From: Mytilus trossulus
Taxonomy: Eukaryota > Mollusca > Bivalvia > Mytilida > Mytilidae
Assembly: GCF_036588685.1 (NCBI RefSeq)
Contig: NC_086374.1
Coordinates: 73,778,457 to 73,842,456, forward strand
Direction: 5' to 3'
DNA length: 64,000 bases
In this document: in pieces, positions 11,608 to 23,989 of the stretch
How the letters are laid out: every line of letters begins with the position of its first letter
Numbering within the stretch: position 1 is the stretch's first letter
Program-made: the position numbers and the translations under genes
Notes under the pieces: generated by a model
Seen by the model: the letters and a program-made list of their open reading frames with translations, nothing else
The model's database searches: none
Told to the model about the DNA's origin: nothing

Positions 11608-11771
11608 TACACTGCTACTTTTGCATAGGTACAAATCAAGTACTGTAAAATACAGATACATCTACCTAAATATTACAATAATTTTAAAGTAACACAATTG
11701 TACTGAAAATTAAAATTAGTACTACAGTTTTTTGTACAAATATAGTACCTATGCAAAAGTAGCTGTGTAGG
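11608..11771. mobile_element. 164 bp MITE with ~25 bp terminal inverted repeats
   Basis: The left end CTACACTGCTACTTTTGCAT continues AGGTAC. The right end is its complement: GTACCTATGCAAAAGTAGC then TGTGTAG. Only about one mismatch over 25 bases. The AT-rich centre has no ORF. It adjoins the 1.17 kb element but has unrelated termini. Family not assigned. Confidence 0.75.
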
Positions 11772-13200
11772 TTTAATACACATGGTTACAGTTTTCAAGA
11801 ACATATGGAATGGAATCGAATGTTACAGGAATATTCAGGCTGTCCAACACTTGAAAATTTGTTTTGTGCTTTGCAACATTACAAAATGCATACCCTACAT
11901 AAAGTATTATTTGTGACTTCATATTTGAAAAAGTTCATCTAAATGATAGCAATAATGGAACTAAATTACTGCTACCTTATTGAATTTGTTATCCTTAATT
12001 TTGTGTATTTGTATATAAGGTGCACAAATTTCTCTGCTTTTAAAACTTCCTATATGAAGCCGTCCAGGTTTCTTACTATTGGAATTTTCTCATTATTATC
12101 TGGAAGACATCGCTTATTACCCTAGAGAACCTCATGTTTATCATTGAAGATGTGCTTCACAACGGTTACCTTGGGAGTGTACTTGCTCACAATATGCTAT
12201 GCCCCAACAGGAAAAAATATATTCCATTAAAAAGTAGCAGTGATATTGTTGGCTTTTTTCAAATCAACCTCTACCCTTTTTATTGGGAAAATATGCATCT
12301 TTTTCATCAAATTGGGAAATTTAAAATAAACTGAATTTGACTGAAACTTCAATTTACAGACCCATTTTTAAGAGTCAAACCCTGCTTTAAAATAAGACCC
12401 CATTTTGTCAGTGATGACCCTAAAGTGTTCACGTATAGTCATTTTAAGCATGAACATTTTTTAAATGAGTGTTTTTCAGTTTGTATTCATGCAACTTCTT
12501 CTGAGACTGCACTGTTTAGGAAAAAGTTGTCTTTTTGGGAATAATTTTAAGCCATTTTTTTTTAAATTACGATTCTTCTCCAGGGGGAAAAGCCTTTATT
12601 CTCCATTAATTTAAGGCAAACAATATCAGTGAGGGACACTGAGTAGTTAGCTGGTTTGTATTCTGTAATTATTGCATGGAACACAAAAATATAAAAGAAT
12701 GACAGGATATAAAGCAAAGTGGGGAATACAGATTAACAAACAATGTTGATAGTGCTCCTAACATGCATCTGCCTGCTGAGATAACACAATTAAGTCCATG
12801 CTAAAAAAACCTACAAATTATTTGACTGCCTATTTCCTCAAATAAAAAAAAAAGACACAATGAACCCAGTGAAATAATTGGCAGATCCAGGGTATTTTCC
12901 TAGGGTCAGAATTTCTTTTCAAAATGACTGGATCCTCGCCTGGAATATATCACAGCTTGGTGTCAAAGGGTGTTTTCCTAGGGTCGGAATTCCTTTTCAA
13001 AATGACTTGATCCTCGTCTGGAATATATCACAGCTTGGTGTCAAAGGGAAATGCTATCTTGTTTATCATATATTAAAATACAAGGAGAATAGATGATACA
13101 GTCTGTTTTTGTTAGATGTATTTCTATTTGTAACCATCTGATGATTTGAGTCTAATGGTTTTTTCTTATATTGGAATATTCTACCATAGCCCATCTAAGT
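11772..13200. other. Intergenic stretch without recognised gene
   Basis: Only short ORFs without splice support. Two adjoining ones (11943-12125 and 12134-12334) have ordinary AT-rich composition and no recognisable domain. The stretch ends in the tandem duplication listed separately. Confidence 0.4.
12890..13051 (+). repeat. Two-copy tandem repeat, about 79-80 bp unit
   Basis: The block from GTATTTTCCTAGGGTC to GCTTGGTGTCAAAGGG is repeated at once with about five base changes. The ORF across it therefore shows a repeated 26-residue peptide (starting FPRV and ending QLGVKG). I take this as a recent local duplication, not as a protein repeat. Confidence 0.85.
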
Positions 13201-13214
13201 GGAAGGTAGGCGCC

Positions 13215-13330
13215 CAATACCATGTTTAAACCCCTTATTCTGTATGTGTTTTCCCCAAGTCAGGAGCCTGTAATTCTGTGGTTTTCGTTAGTTTCTATAT
13301 TTCATACTTGTTTTTCGTTCATTATTTTGT
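13215..13330 (-). repeat. Mussel-type interspersed repeat, tail portion
   Basis: AAGTCAGGAGCCTGTAATTC, GTGGTTTTCGTTAGTTTC and TTGTTTTTCGTTCATT are the complement of the tail of the copy at 8388-8790. The head portion resumes at 13608-13650 (GGAGAGTTGTCTCATTGACA), so the MITE at 13337-13497 lies inside this copy. Confidence 0.7.
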
Positions 13331-13336
13331 ACATAT

Positions 13337-13497
13337 CAGTGGCGGATCCAAGATTTTTCATAAGTGGGGGCCCACTAACTGACCTAAGAGGGGGTCCGCT
13401 ACAGTCACACTTCAGTGATTCCCTATTTAAGCAACCAGCAATTTTTTTTCCCAAAAAAAAGGTGGGCGGGTCCCTGGCCCCCCTAAATCCGCCTCTG
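13337..13497. mobile_element. 161 bp MITE with GCGGATCC-type inverted ends
   Basis: The left end CAGTGGCGGATCCAAGATTT pairs with the right end CCCCCCTAAATCCGCCTCTG in inverted orientation. The interior has GGGGGCCCACTAAC and a stretch related to the C-tract copies at 8145 and 9324. CAG/CTG termini suggest the hAT superfamily. No clear 8 bp target duplication is visible. It interrupts a mussel-type repeat, which dates it as the later insertion. Confidence 0.7.
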
Positions 13498-13667
13498 TAT
13501 ATTTACAACATTAGTTTTCTCCTTTTAATAGTTAGCTTTTGGGGTCATCAGACGTCGTTGCATGACCTATTTATAGTTATTAATTTCTTTTTCATATTGG
13601 TATCTTGTGGAGAGTTGTCTCATTGACAACCATGCCACTTGACTTTGTGTTTGTTAAGCCTACCTTT

Positions 13668-14725
13668 TGTATCAAAGGCGAGAAGGCGATCCTACATTCC
13701 TTCGTCGGCGGTGCTATGTCCACAAATGTCCACTCTTTGGTTAAAGTTTGTGGAATTTTAATAACTTTCTGAAACTGTTTTCGATTTCTACCAAACTTTG
13801 AAGGTAGCTTGTTTATGATGTAAAGAAAGTAACCATCCAGAATTAAATTTTGAAAAAAAGGTACGTATTCCTTATTTTACTTATGATTAAATGGACTTAG
13901 TTTTTCTGCCAGCTATCATTTCATTAACTCTGGATTTTTATGATCTTTTATGCCCTACCCACTATAGTAGTCTGTCCCGCTTCAGGTCAAAGTGTTTGGT
14001 CAAGGTAGATTTTTTATGAAGTTGAAGGCCTATCAATTTGAAACTTAGTTTATGATATGATCTTTTTAATATTAATGCCAAATTATAGTTTTAACTCCAA
14101 ATTTCACAATCCATTGGACATATTAAATGATTGTGCGAGTGGGGCATCCGTGTACTTGGACACATTCTTTTTTTTTTTTAGTTTTTTTAATAACACTTAA
14201 CTTACTATCCTGGATTCGTACATAACTTGGATAGACTCTAGATTATGACCAAATGCTAGTATCTAGAAGGATATTTTATGATAATTTATTTTCTGTTTTC
14301 CGTATATTAATTACTTTTAAATGGACTTTTTTCACATGACACAGGGTGCCTTAAAAGTTTGTTTTTATCAGATTCATCAAGGATTTGTATTGTAACTACA
14401 CAAATCCATTAATTCATAATCACATATGGATTTTGACCACACATAGACAAAATCAAAAAATATATATACAGTATCTATAAAAGACTTCGATTTTTTAAAA
14501 ATCTTTTTTCCTTATTTTTTGTTGAGCCATTTGAAAATACCTGTACCAAGTCAGGAATTTGACAGTTCTTGTCCATTCGTTTTTAGATGTGTTTTATTAT
14601 TTGTTTTTGCCATATGGACTTTCCGAATTTATTTTCTTCTAAGTTCAGATTTTTTGTGATTTTACTTTCTACTACATTTTGTGCTTACACTCTTTTACAA
14701 CAGAAGTAGGCGAGACACTGGGTCA
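13668..14725 (-). repeat. Bivalve repeat with GTAGGATCGC / TAGGCGAGAC ends
   Basis: On the plus strand it opens with AAGCCTACCTTTTGTATCAA, GGCGATCCTACATTCC and TTCGTCGGCGG, the complement of the end of the repeat at 23990-25625. It closes near CAGAAGTAGGCGAGACACTG, matching the other end of that repeat. In the middle (13960-14165) it carries a piece of the GGGGCATTATG family (TCTGTCCCGCTTCAGGTC; GTGCGAGTGGGGCATCCGTG). No gene. Confidence 0.6.
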
Positions 14726-15111
14726 AAAAGTTAAAAGAAAAATCAGAAAACTAGAATAAAATATACTACTTGTCTAGGGTACTGTCATAAGTACAATTAC
14801 TACTGACAAGCCGCTTTTTCAGTGTTATAATTAAATAGCTTAATTATGCATTCATGTTTTAGAACAAGAAAACTCTATAAAAGATGAAAATGACACAAAT
14901 TAAAATAATCATCACTGAGTAACAAAGTTAAGAATCATCGAATACTTCAAATAATACAAAGGCCTGCATGGTGACATGTGCACGTGTAAAGGAGCATTGC
15001 AGATAGTTTGCGTATTAACTGTCACTAGATTCGAAGAGTTATTGAGATTCGTTAATAATCTTCAAAAATGTGTGCAATATTGAAGGTTGCCATTTTACTA
15101 ATCATATATAA

Positions 15112-15385
15112 ATGAGGGGGAGGACAGGGGGTACCCTTCTCCCTCTTCCCACCCCTTTTCTCCTTTCTCCTTTCTCCTACCCCTCTTCTCCTTATTTTAT
15201 TTTTTTTAATTTACCGGAAAAAAGAGATATTTTATTTTTTCATATTTTATTTTTTTTCTCCAACTTTTTCTCCTTTCTCCAAGCCTTCCTCTCCTTTCTC
15301 CTACCCCTACCCCCTTTCTCCCACGCTTTCTCCTCTTTCCTACCCCCTTTCTCCCTGTCTCCCTTACCCCTGTTCTCCCCCTCAT
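15112..15385. repeat. Polypyrimidine element with short inverted ends
   Basis: ATGAGGGGGAGGACAGGGGG at 15112-15131 faces CCCCTGTTCTCCCCCTCAT at the right end (15367-15385), an inverted pair with one or two mismatches. The 230 bases between are almost wholly pyrimidine on the plus strand, made of TTTCTCCTACCCC-like units around a T-rich core. The ORFs on both strands (91 and 62 residues) are products of this composition. Confidence 0.75.
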
Positions 15386-15595
15386 AAATATCATGAGTCG
15401 AACAAGCCCATGGATGTAATTAATACGCGTTAGCTTGTTATCAAACTGTGTATTGACCTTTCAATTTTAGAATAATAGAGTTCAAATATATCAATATTCA
15501 TGTTCTAAGTTATTGTCATTTTGACGTAAACGTTTTTAAACCAATGACACGATACGATTTATTTTTCGATTATCTCTGATATTTACTCATTTGAT

Positions 15596-18500
15596 ATGGT
15601 AAAGTCCCAACAGGTTCGAATAAGATCTTCCCAGCATATTAACATTGGTTTCCCTCCCCCTTACTTATATTCCCCTGACACAACCTTCATTATGTATGAT
15701 AAAATCTTTGGGTTCAAAAAGTTTGTAAGCATTGTAAAATTGTTTCAACGGAGTTTCTCACAAAAATCAAAATACAGATGTCAGCAAAACATATCTGTGT
15801 CCAATATCAACAACAAGAACGATTTATTGAAAGATGAAATAAGATACTACGTGGATAAGAAAAACCCTCATGAATACAAATTATATGGTGTTGTAGCTGA
15901 TGCTGCTTCGTTGACATTTCTTCAACGAAAGTCTAACAAACAACTGGGGGAACCATTTTCCTCGAATAGCAGTCTATGGCATTTCCCTTATTATAACTCG
16001 AATGATGAAATGCTGCTAAGAGATACATGCGATGTCAAATTGGCTATAAAAAGCATAGGAGATTACTCTTCAAATGTATATAGAAAAGGTTACGAAGCCC
16101 TTCAGCAATATGTCAATGGTGAAGTTTTAGACCAAGAGGTCATTCCTGCATTTACAGCGCTTGAAAGATTTTATAACAACAAAGGTACATGTATGTCATG
16201 TATATTTTAAAAGGCTTTTTTCATTTTACAGACTTTTGACTCCAGACAATATAATTATTCTACTCTTTGGTAATACATTTTGATACTCAGGCCAAGGAAA
16301 ACCTCTGTGGAAAGTAATAAAATGCTGTTTAAAATTGGTGTAATTAAGAAAAAAAATATTTCCAATAATTTTGTGGTGTTTAGAAAACATTAAATTGGCA
16401 TGGTTTATACATGTTATAAGAACTAGAAGTAAATTTTAAAAATACAAAAGAAAAGACACCTTTTAATGTTACTGTCATATTTAAATCATTTTGGCATTGC
16501 AGCAACATTAGACATGTTAGATGTGGGTTCACAACACATTTCATAATGTACATGTACATGTATGTAGATTTTTTAAAGAGCAAAAAAGAACAGCAAAAAG
16601 TACCATTTAGATTTGCAACTAAGAAATGTTCATTTGAAACAGAAAAAAATATATTGTACAGAGAACTATGTCATTACAATACACCTTATCGCTATTTCTC
16701 TGCCATTACTGATCATCACACAGTTTCCCGTAAAATTTTGACCTCATAAAAAAAATATCTGATGCCACAATGGAAAAATTATTGTTGTATGATTTAACAG
16801 TTCAAGCTACTGGGTCAGCCTGGAATATCGTTACATGTATTTAAAAAAAGATATATTCAAATGAGTTAGAATTGCAGATCTACTTATTGAACATGAATAT
16901 GCAAGACAGTTTCTATTCTGTAAAACTTCTCAATGTCAGAAATTTATGTAAAAAAAATAAAATACAACTAAAGCGTGTCTAATTCGACTTATCATTAAGT
17001 AAAATAAATCAAACCTCAAACAGTAACATATTAGTAGGTGGCTATTTCGACCTAGGCCATATTGACTGGGCTGTCCCTGAAGTAATACCAGGGAAACCAG
17101 ATCAAGAACAGCACATTCACTTTTAGAACTTCTTTATGATCATAATTTACACCAAATAGTTAACATACCAACACATAAAGAAAGAATCCTAGACTTAGTA
17201 CTCGTCAATAATTCTTCTAACATTAACAAGGTCAGTACACTATCACCAATAGGCCTTAGTGGCCATGACATTGTCTATGTAGAATCTTACATCTTGTTAA
17301 GTAGGGTGAGAGAAAAAACCTAGCAAAATATTAAAATACAATAAAGCCAACTGGGGTAACCTGTAACATTAAGTTAGATCTAGAAAAAACATACAATGAT
17401 CTACAAAACTTAGAGGACAAAACAAATGTAAATTTATATGTGGAACACATTTAAAACAAATCTTACACAATCAATGGAAAACAACATCCCACAGAAGTTC
17501 CTAACATACAAAAAAAGAATACCTTGGATTCATAACAACCTTTAATAATAAAATGATAAATTGAAAAAATAAATTATATTTATATCAAATGAAACAAAAC
17601 ACCAAGTATGCAGACAATAACAAACATCTGAAAAAAACAAGTACAAAAGGTAGCATATTGGGGTTGAATTGATAAAAATGGGATTTACCAATTAATGAAC
17701 CGGACTAACCATGTAACAATCAGTCAAAACCAAAAAAACTGTTTTCCTTTATAAAATCACTGTGCACAGATAACACCAGTGTAGCAAAAGGCAGACATCC
17801 TCAACACACAGTTCCAATCAGTGTTTACAACCGAATCAAATAACTCCATTCCAGACAAAGGTCCTAGCTCTCACCCTGTGATAACACCACTTGAAATATC
17901 TTTACCTGAGGTCGAGAAACTTCTACACAACATAAACCCTCATAAGGCAACTGGCCCAGACAACATCAGTGGCAAAATATTAAAAGAACTCAAATGTCAA
18001 ACAGCTTCAATTCTTACACTAATCTTTAAAACATCATTTGAAACTGGCATTACACCAACAGACTGGAAACATGCCAATGTAGCACAAGCATTTAACAAAG
18101 GGGAAAAATACAAGCCAGAAAAAAACAGCCCAATATTATTAACATGTATTTCCTGTAAACTTATGGAGCATATCATCACCAAACACATCATCAACCACCT
18201 TGAAAAGAACAATATACTGAATGACCTCCAGCATGGCTTCCGTCAGTCACGATCATGTGAGACCCAACTCATTTCATTCATACAAGAGCATGCAACAAAT
18301 AACAACAATAACACACAAACAGACTTAATTATAATGGACTTTGCCAAAGCATTTGACAAAGTCCCTCATAAAAGTCTTCTATACAAACTTAACTATTATG
18401 GTATTAAAAAAGAAACACTAAACTGGGTCGCTGCCTTCTTAAATGACAGAACACAAACAGTTGTCCTGGATCATGCTGGATGGATAGTCATCTGACCTGA

Positions 18501-21500
18501 CTCCAGTCACCTCAGGTGTACCTCAAGGCACAGTTCTGGACCCAGTATCATTCTTGGTCTACATCAACGCCCTACCAGAATACTTACAATCCAGTAAGCT
18601 CAGACTGTTTGCCAACGACAGTATCATCTACAAAACCATCAAATCTCAAAGTGACTGTGATGTACTCCAGTTAGATTTAGATGCAGCTGCTAAGTGGGAG
18701 CAAGACTGGTTGATGGCTTTCCATCCAGACAAATGTACAGTCCTTACAGTATCACAAACGAAAAAACAGTTTAAACATGACTATATCCTGCACAATCACA
18801 AACTTGAACTAGTCACTTCAGCTAAATATCTGGGCATTACACTAGATAAACAAGCAAACTTAAAATGGTAAAAACATACAGACAACATCATAGCTAATGG
18901 TAACAAATCAAAACCCAGGCATATATGGCACTAGTTCTTCCTAAGCTTGAATATTCATGTTGAACAAAGTTGAACAAACTTCTAAAATTGAGATGGTCCA
19001 AAGACGAGCTGCCAGATATGTCTGTTACAGGTACCATAACATCAGCAGTCCTACAGACATATTAAACTCACTAAACTGGCCCATACTACAGGAAAGAAGA
19101 TTTCGCACAAGATTGATAATATTCTACAAAATATTACATCAAATTGTAGCAATCCCATCTGTTATCCTCATACCATCAGACAGAAGAACCCGCAAAAATC
19201 ATAGTTTCATTTTCAGACACATTTCTACCAAAAAAAAATACATATAAATTTTTATTTTTTCCGTACACCATTACGCCGTGGAATTTACTACCAGTCCACA
19301 CAGTAGCTGTAACCACAGTCGATACATTCAGAGAATAGTTTACACCAACTGTTCTCCACAAATTCATTTAACTTATTATTAGCCTATGTACATAGTTTTA
19401 ATCACAATTTATAATTATTTTTTACGCACTCCAAACTCATTTTCAATTATTTTTGTGTTATTGTAAATATATATATAGGCCATGCAGCGCAAAATAGTAT
19501 ATAATCTTCAGATAATGAAGGACTACTGAAAACCTAAAGAAGAAAAGAAGAAGAGGGGTGGGGTTATTTTAGTAGATATAAACCAGTCACCAAAGATTTA
19601 TGAAAACTATTCAAAGCACTTATTAGTTAATGTCTTAAACTGGAAAATCACCTTAAAATTGAAATGAATATAATCTCATAACTCAGAAATGTAATATATA
19701 AACTTTATTAAAACCAAAAGGGAGCTAAGTCAAGTTATGCTGATGATTACAATTCTTTAAGTGTACATGACTTGATGATGATGATGACTGCTATAAAGAG
19801 AAACATTGTAATAAGACCAAATTCAAAGCTCAGAGTATTTTTTTTATAATTCCTTTGATTGAATTATTCAATTTGTAATATCTAAATATTGTAATAATTA
19901 ATATGGATGACCATAATGGACATTTTTTTCTCAGAAATTCATGAAAGAAGCCTACAAAAGCTAAAGAATGTAAAGCTGTCAGGAAGTGAAGTAACCATAG
20001 TGATGACCAATCACCTTCTTTCTCAACTTATTTATCATCCAACAAACTATCTAATTGATGAGAATTCATTGGAGAAACCAGCTGGAGAATGTCCCTGTGA
20101 ATGTGGCAGTCAAATACACTATGGAAATACTAATATTGGTAAAAACTAATGAAATAATGTTGGCATTTTAAAAAATTTAATGCAGCCTATTTACTAATGT
20201 ATTGAAGATCTTCCTTTTTGATGCTATTTGAAAGTCATATTCATAACAGTTTAAAAAAATTCTATGTTATTTCCATAAATTTGGAAGAAAATCATGCCTG
20301 GCCTTGTTTTTGCCTTCAATTTTTATTCAGAGTATGACATCACTTTATTTTGAACACATATTGATATCAAAGCAATAAAATTGGCATCATTGACCAATCT
20401 TTAGTTTCTATATATCAGTTTTAAAAATTGGATGTCTATTTTTGTTTATTTCAATAATGGGTTGTCTATTGTTTGATTTATACCATATTGTAATTTATTG
20501 CCTGAGATTGCTGTACACATTTACTTTATATATAATGTCTTATATTTTTTTCAGGAAGTCATCAGCTTTTTTATGGGCCAACAGACATAATAATATTTTC
20601 ATCTGCAAAGAATACAATATGGAATAATTCAGAAAATTCATCTCTTTTCAAAATCATGGGTGGAGAGAAAGAATGGAGGCTAGAAAAAGACATTGAGGAT
20701 GATAAGGAACAATCTCAAGATGAGCTGGACACCTTAGAGCTAAATATAGAAACAGAATTTACAGAGAACCAAGTTAACCAAATATGTAAACAGGCAATAG
20801 CTGTATCGTTATGGAAACATAAAAAACGCTTGAATAGTGTAAATGATGCATCTGGTCATTCAATGATACCTGTTTGTTTACTAAATAAAACTAGATATAT
20901 GATGACTTTGTATAATGCAGAATATGATTATCTTTTAAGAATGGAGAACAAGGGCTTACCTATATTTCAAAATGAGGATTTTAATGAACTTAATTTTAGT
21001 GCAGTTATTGACTTGTGGATGATGATTCACCATTTCATATTTTCCTCAGTGCCATCTGAAGAAGATATACAAAAATTTGAAGGAACTTTTCATCTGGCCA
21101 CAAAACTAGATGAGAAATTTACAGAAATTGTGAAAAGCTCGAAATTTGATTATGTGCTAGATGTAGATAATACATCAAGAAAGCCAAAAGATGCTTCATG
21201 GAACCGTTCTAGGTATTAAAATGTCCATATGTACTATCAAAGTGTATACAGTGTAATGTACTTTCTCATGTTTGTTTTAATTCAGTAACAATTACGTATA
21301 TATTATATGATATATTGAATACCAGACAGCATAATACTGGTATAGTACATGATAAAAAGAATACAAGTTAAAAAAAACTAAGGTCATTTTAATTATATAG
21401 ATTTCAGTAACCAATATGTACATCAAAATGTACATACATTTATCTTTTAAGGTACAAATGTATTCCAATGAGGACAGAAGTATTCTTTCTCTGTTAAACT

Positions 21501-22433
21501 GATACAGAGTTATCATGAAAACTAAGAAACATTAAATTGAAAATTTTGAATCTTGGGGAATTTTCTGGACTGGTTTGGTATTGGCCAACAAACAATCTTT
21601 TTTCATTAGCTTATAATAAAACAGTTGAATATGTAGTTGATATAATTTTGATTGTTCTCTCGGATGATATGATTATTATAGTTATTTTATTAATTGAACA
21701 AACAGATAAATCATACATTGCTATATTTTTAGTTGTCCTGTTCCAACTTGTACAACAGAAGTATGGAAAGTAAAAAAGTTACATCCTTTCCCTGAAAATT
21801 GGATGAAAATACCAGCAAAGTTCAAAGATCAAATTAAGAACGAGTTTCGTAAGTGGTGAAATACATACACTACTTTTACCTATAATGGTTTACTTTTTAA
21901 ATTGTTATTTGGATGGAGAGTTGTCTCATTGGCACTCACACCACATCTTCCTATATCTATCTATATACTGGAAATTCCCTACATACCACATTAAAAATCA
22001 GATTGAAATTATGAATTAATTTCAGTTCATTTATGTTGTTACATTAATTGAATTATTTATGTAAATGACAATCCAGTTTCACAGTGAGAAAAAAGGTATA
22101 TCAACATGCTGCATGACTACATTTTGTAATTTGACATCAGCATGAACAGAAATTTGATTCTGGAAAAAAATATTGAACCAACATTTTACAGGTCCACAGA
22201 CAATACTGATGGATATTAATAAATATTAGTTATAAAAAAATATTTTGACCTTAAAGAATCAACATTAAAAAGTAAAATTTGTTAGGCAGGTAGCTTGTTT
22301 TAATTTCATTGTACAGAAATTGTTTACAGTTTACTTCACATTATTTTCAGAAATTACAGATGAAATGCATGCATGTTGTTCAGTGTGTTTAGATAGAATT
22401 ATGAGGAGAATAAATCAGCAGAAAACTACATGA
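15596..22433 (+). CDS. Uncharacterised 549-residue protein, five exons, PD-(D/E)XK-like middle (tentative)
   Basis: Five exons join exactly in frame: 15596-16184, 19935-20138, 20555-21212, 21733-21848 and 22351-22433 (1650 nt, all GT-AG). An in-frame TGA at 15545 supports the first ATG. Residues about 1-250 have no domain I recognise. Around residues 260-275 is FYGPTDIIIFSS; later come QICKQAIAVSLWKHKKR, PVCLLNKTRYMMTLYNAEYD and LWMMIHHFIF. That order (an acidic strand, then a helix starting with Q, then a strand reporting on ligand-free 'names') resembles PD-(D/E)XK nuclease-like proteins, but I see no clear E-x-K, so activity is doubtful. The C-terminus has CPVPTC, then LHPFPENW, then ACCSVC before a basic end: a possible zinc-binding module. 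An acidic segment (EKDIEDDKEQSQDELD) links the parts. Intron 1 holds a decayed LINE. Gene model strong; function unknown. Confidence 0.8.
17035..19400 (+). mobile_element. Decayed CR1/Jockey-like LINE in intron 1 of the 549-residue gene
   Basis: Endonuclease remains come first (around 17040-17290: GGYFDLGHIDW, then RILDLVLVNNSSN and GLSGHDIV). The reverse transcriptase follows in two frames, 17821-18495 and 18554-18871: HKATGPDNISGKILKEL, GFRQSRSCETQLISF, DFAKAFDKVPHKSLL, VTSGVPQGTVLDP and AKYLGITLDKQ. The catalytic box reads LFANDSIIY, with N in place of the first D of the usual F/YADD, and several frames are broken. The C-terminal part (18957-19340) has RRAARYVCYRYHN and TPWNLLPV. The copy is inactive. 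It lies in the same direction as the host gene. Confidence 0.85.
21905..21962 (-). repeat. Mussel-type interspersed repeat fragment in intron
   Basis: GGAGAGTTGTCTCATTGGCA then CTCACACCACATCTTCC, in the fourth intron of the 549-residue gene. Confidence 0.7.
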
Positions 22434-22686
22434 AGAGTTTGCTGGAAAGATACATAAGGTATTAGTTGTCAGATTTATGTCCTTCAGGAAGTTTGACCCA
22501 GTTAATATTCTTGAAGTTCTGCAAATTTAGAATTTTGTGTATACTTTTGTAAAATTGTGTGATCATTGCTGTTTTGCTCATATTTTAGATTTTTGATAGC
22601 ATAAAATCATTTATATGCTACATTTCCTGAATATCAAGGAGAATCTCTCTTTTTGTCATGTTTGTTCATTGTTCATCAATGGAAAT

Positions 22687-22692
22687 AATAAA
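22687..22692 (+). terminator. Poly(A) signal AATAAA after the 549-residue gene
   Basis: First exact AATAAA downstream of the stop codon at 22431-22433, giving a 3' UTR of about 270 bases. Further AATAAA words follow near 23086, 23105 and 23251, so longer forms are possible. Confidence 0.45.
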
Positions 22693-23659
22693 TACAATAT
22701 AAATACTATATGCTTGAAAAGTTAGAGACAACTTAATAATAAAAGATAGCCAAAAGAAACATCTTTTTTCAATGGTAGTCATGTACAAAGCTGGTGTGTT
22801 ATCATCTTAAAACTTGAAGACTCAAATGAAAATTTGCAATTTACTTGACATAGTTATTTTAAAATTTCACTTATTTTTAAGGTTAACAGTCATCAAGACA
22901 ACCTTGGTTTTTCGTTTGATCTTCAAGCATGATCAATAAAAGAACTTATGTGCAGATTGACTTTAAGTCCTTAAGAACTACATGCAAGGGATTAGAAGTG
23001 GTGGAATACTTAAGAGGAAACCAGACTACCTATCCTTAAAAGATGCAATCTCACCTGCCTATCTGGACATATTTAACAATATTCAATAAATCAACTGACA
23101 TTTCAATAAACCAATGCACATACATTCATTTGTAAGAAGTGGTTATTATTCAAGACTCGATAAATTAAATTATTTGGAGGAAGGAAGTCTTGTAACTTAT
23201 ATCTATTTCATATGCATCATTCATGTTGAAAGACATTATACAAAGAAATAATAAATCAAAGTGCTTTTGAGTACTGAAGGTAAAAGTTGCTTTCATTTTT
23301 TCAATTTTGGGTATTTTAGATAAAACATTGAATAGTATTTAGCTTGCCAAATTATAAATTTGAGTTGGAGTTATCTTCCTTTGCTCATAATTGTACATTT
23401 GTAGTAAAACCTATTTTTATTACTGATTCATACAACATTACTTATGTAAATTCTTCTTGTAAAGTATGGTTATACAAATTCACATTATATTATAACTCCA
23501 ATATCTAATTATAACTTCACCATTAATAAATTGCATGCCATTGACTGGATAGAATCTATACAATGATAACTTCACTACACTATTTTGTTTGAACTATATG
23601 TTGTGATGAAACCTTGTAAGATTTAGATATCAAGTCAGTGTTTTATTATAAGAAAGTGT

Positions 23660-23965
23660 TGTTTATGCCCCACATACAATAATACATAAGGGGCTTTATG
23701 TTTTCTGGTCTGTGCGTCCAAAGTTTCCAAACATATGTTCGTCTGTTTGTCCCTCTGTTTGTTTGTTGGTTTGTCTGTCTGTCTGTCTGTCTTTCCTGCT
23801 TCAGTTTAAAGTTTTTGGTCAAGGTAGTTGTTGATGAAGTTGATGTCCAATCAACTTGAAACTCAGTACACATGTTCCATATGATATATCTTTCTAATTT
23901 AAATGCCAATTTAGATTTTTTTACCCCAGTTTCACTGTGCACTGAACAGGCATTACAGGCGTATG
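23660..23965 (+). repeat. GGGGCATTATG-family interspersed repeat
   Basis: TTATGCCCCACATACAATAA, GGGGCTTTATGTTTTCTGGT, CTGTGCGTCC, a (GTCT)n run, AGTTTTTGGTCAAGGTAG and TCCAATCAACTTGAAACTCA. The same series occurs at 35650-35980 and partly at 50966-51300. The minus-strand ORF of 107 residues comes from this repeat. Confidence 0.8.
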
Positions 23966-23989
23966 ACATTAGCGCAGTTTAAAAAAAAT

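Noticed and set aside
12878-13096. ORF with a duplicated 26-residue peptide
   Set aside because: The duplication is a two-copy DNA tandem repeat with no other coding sign.
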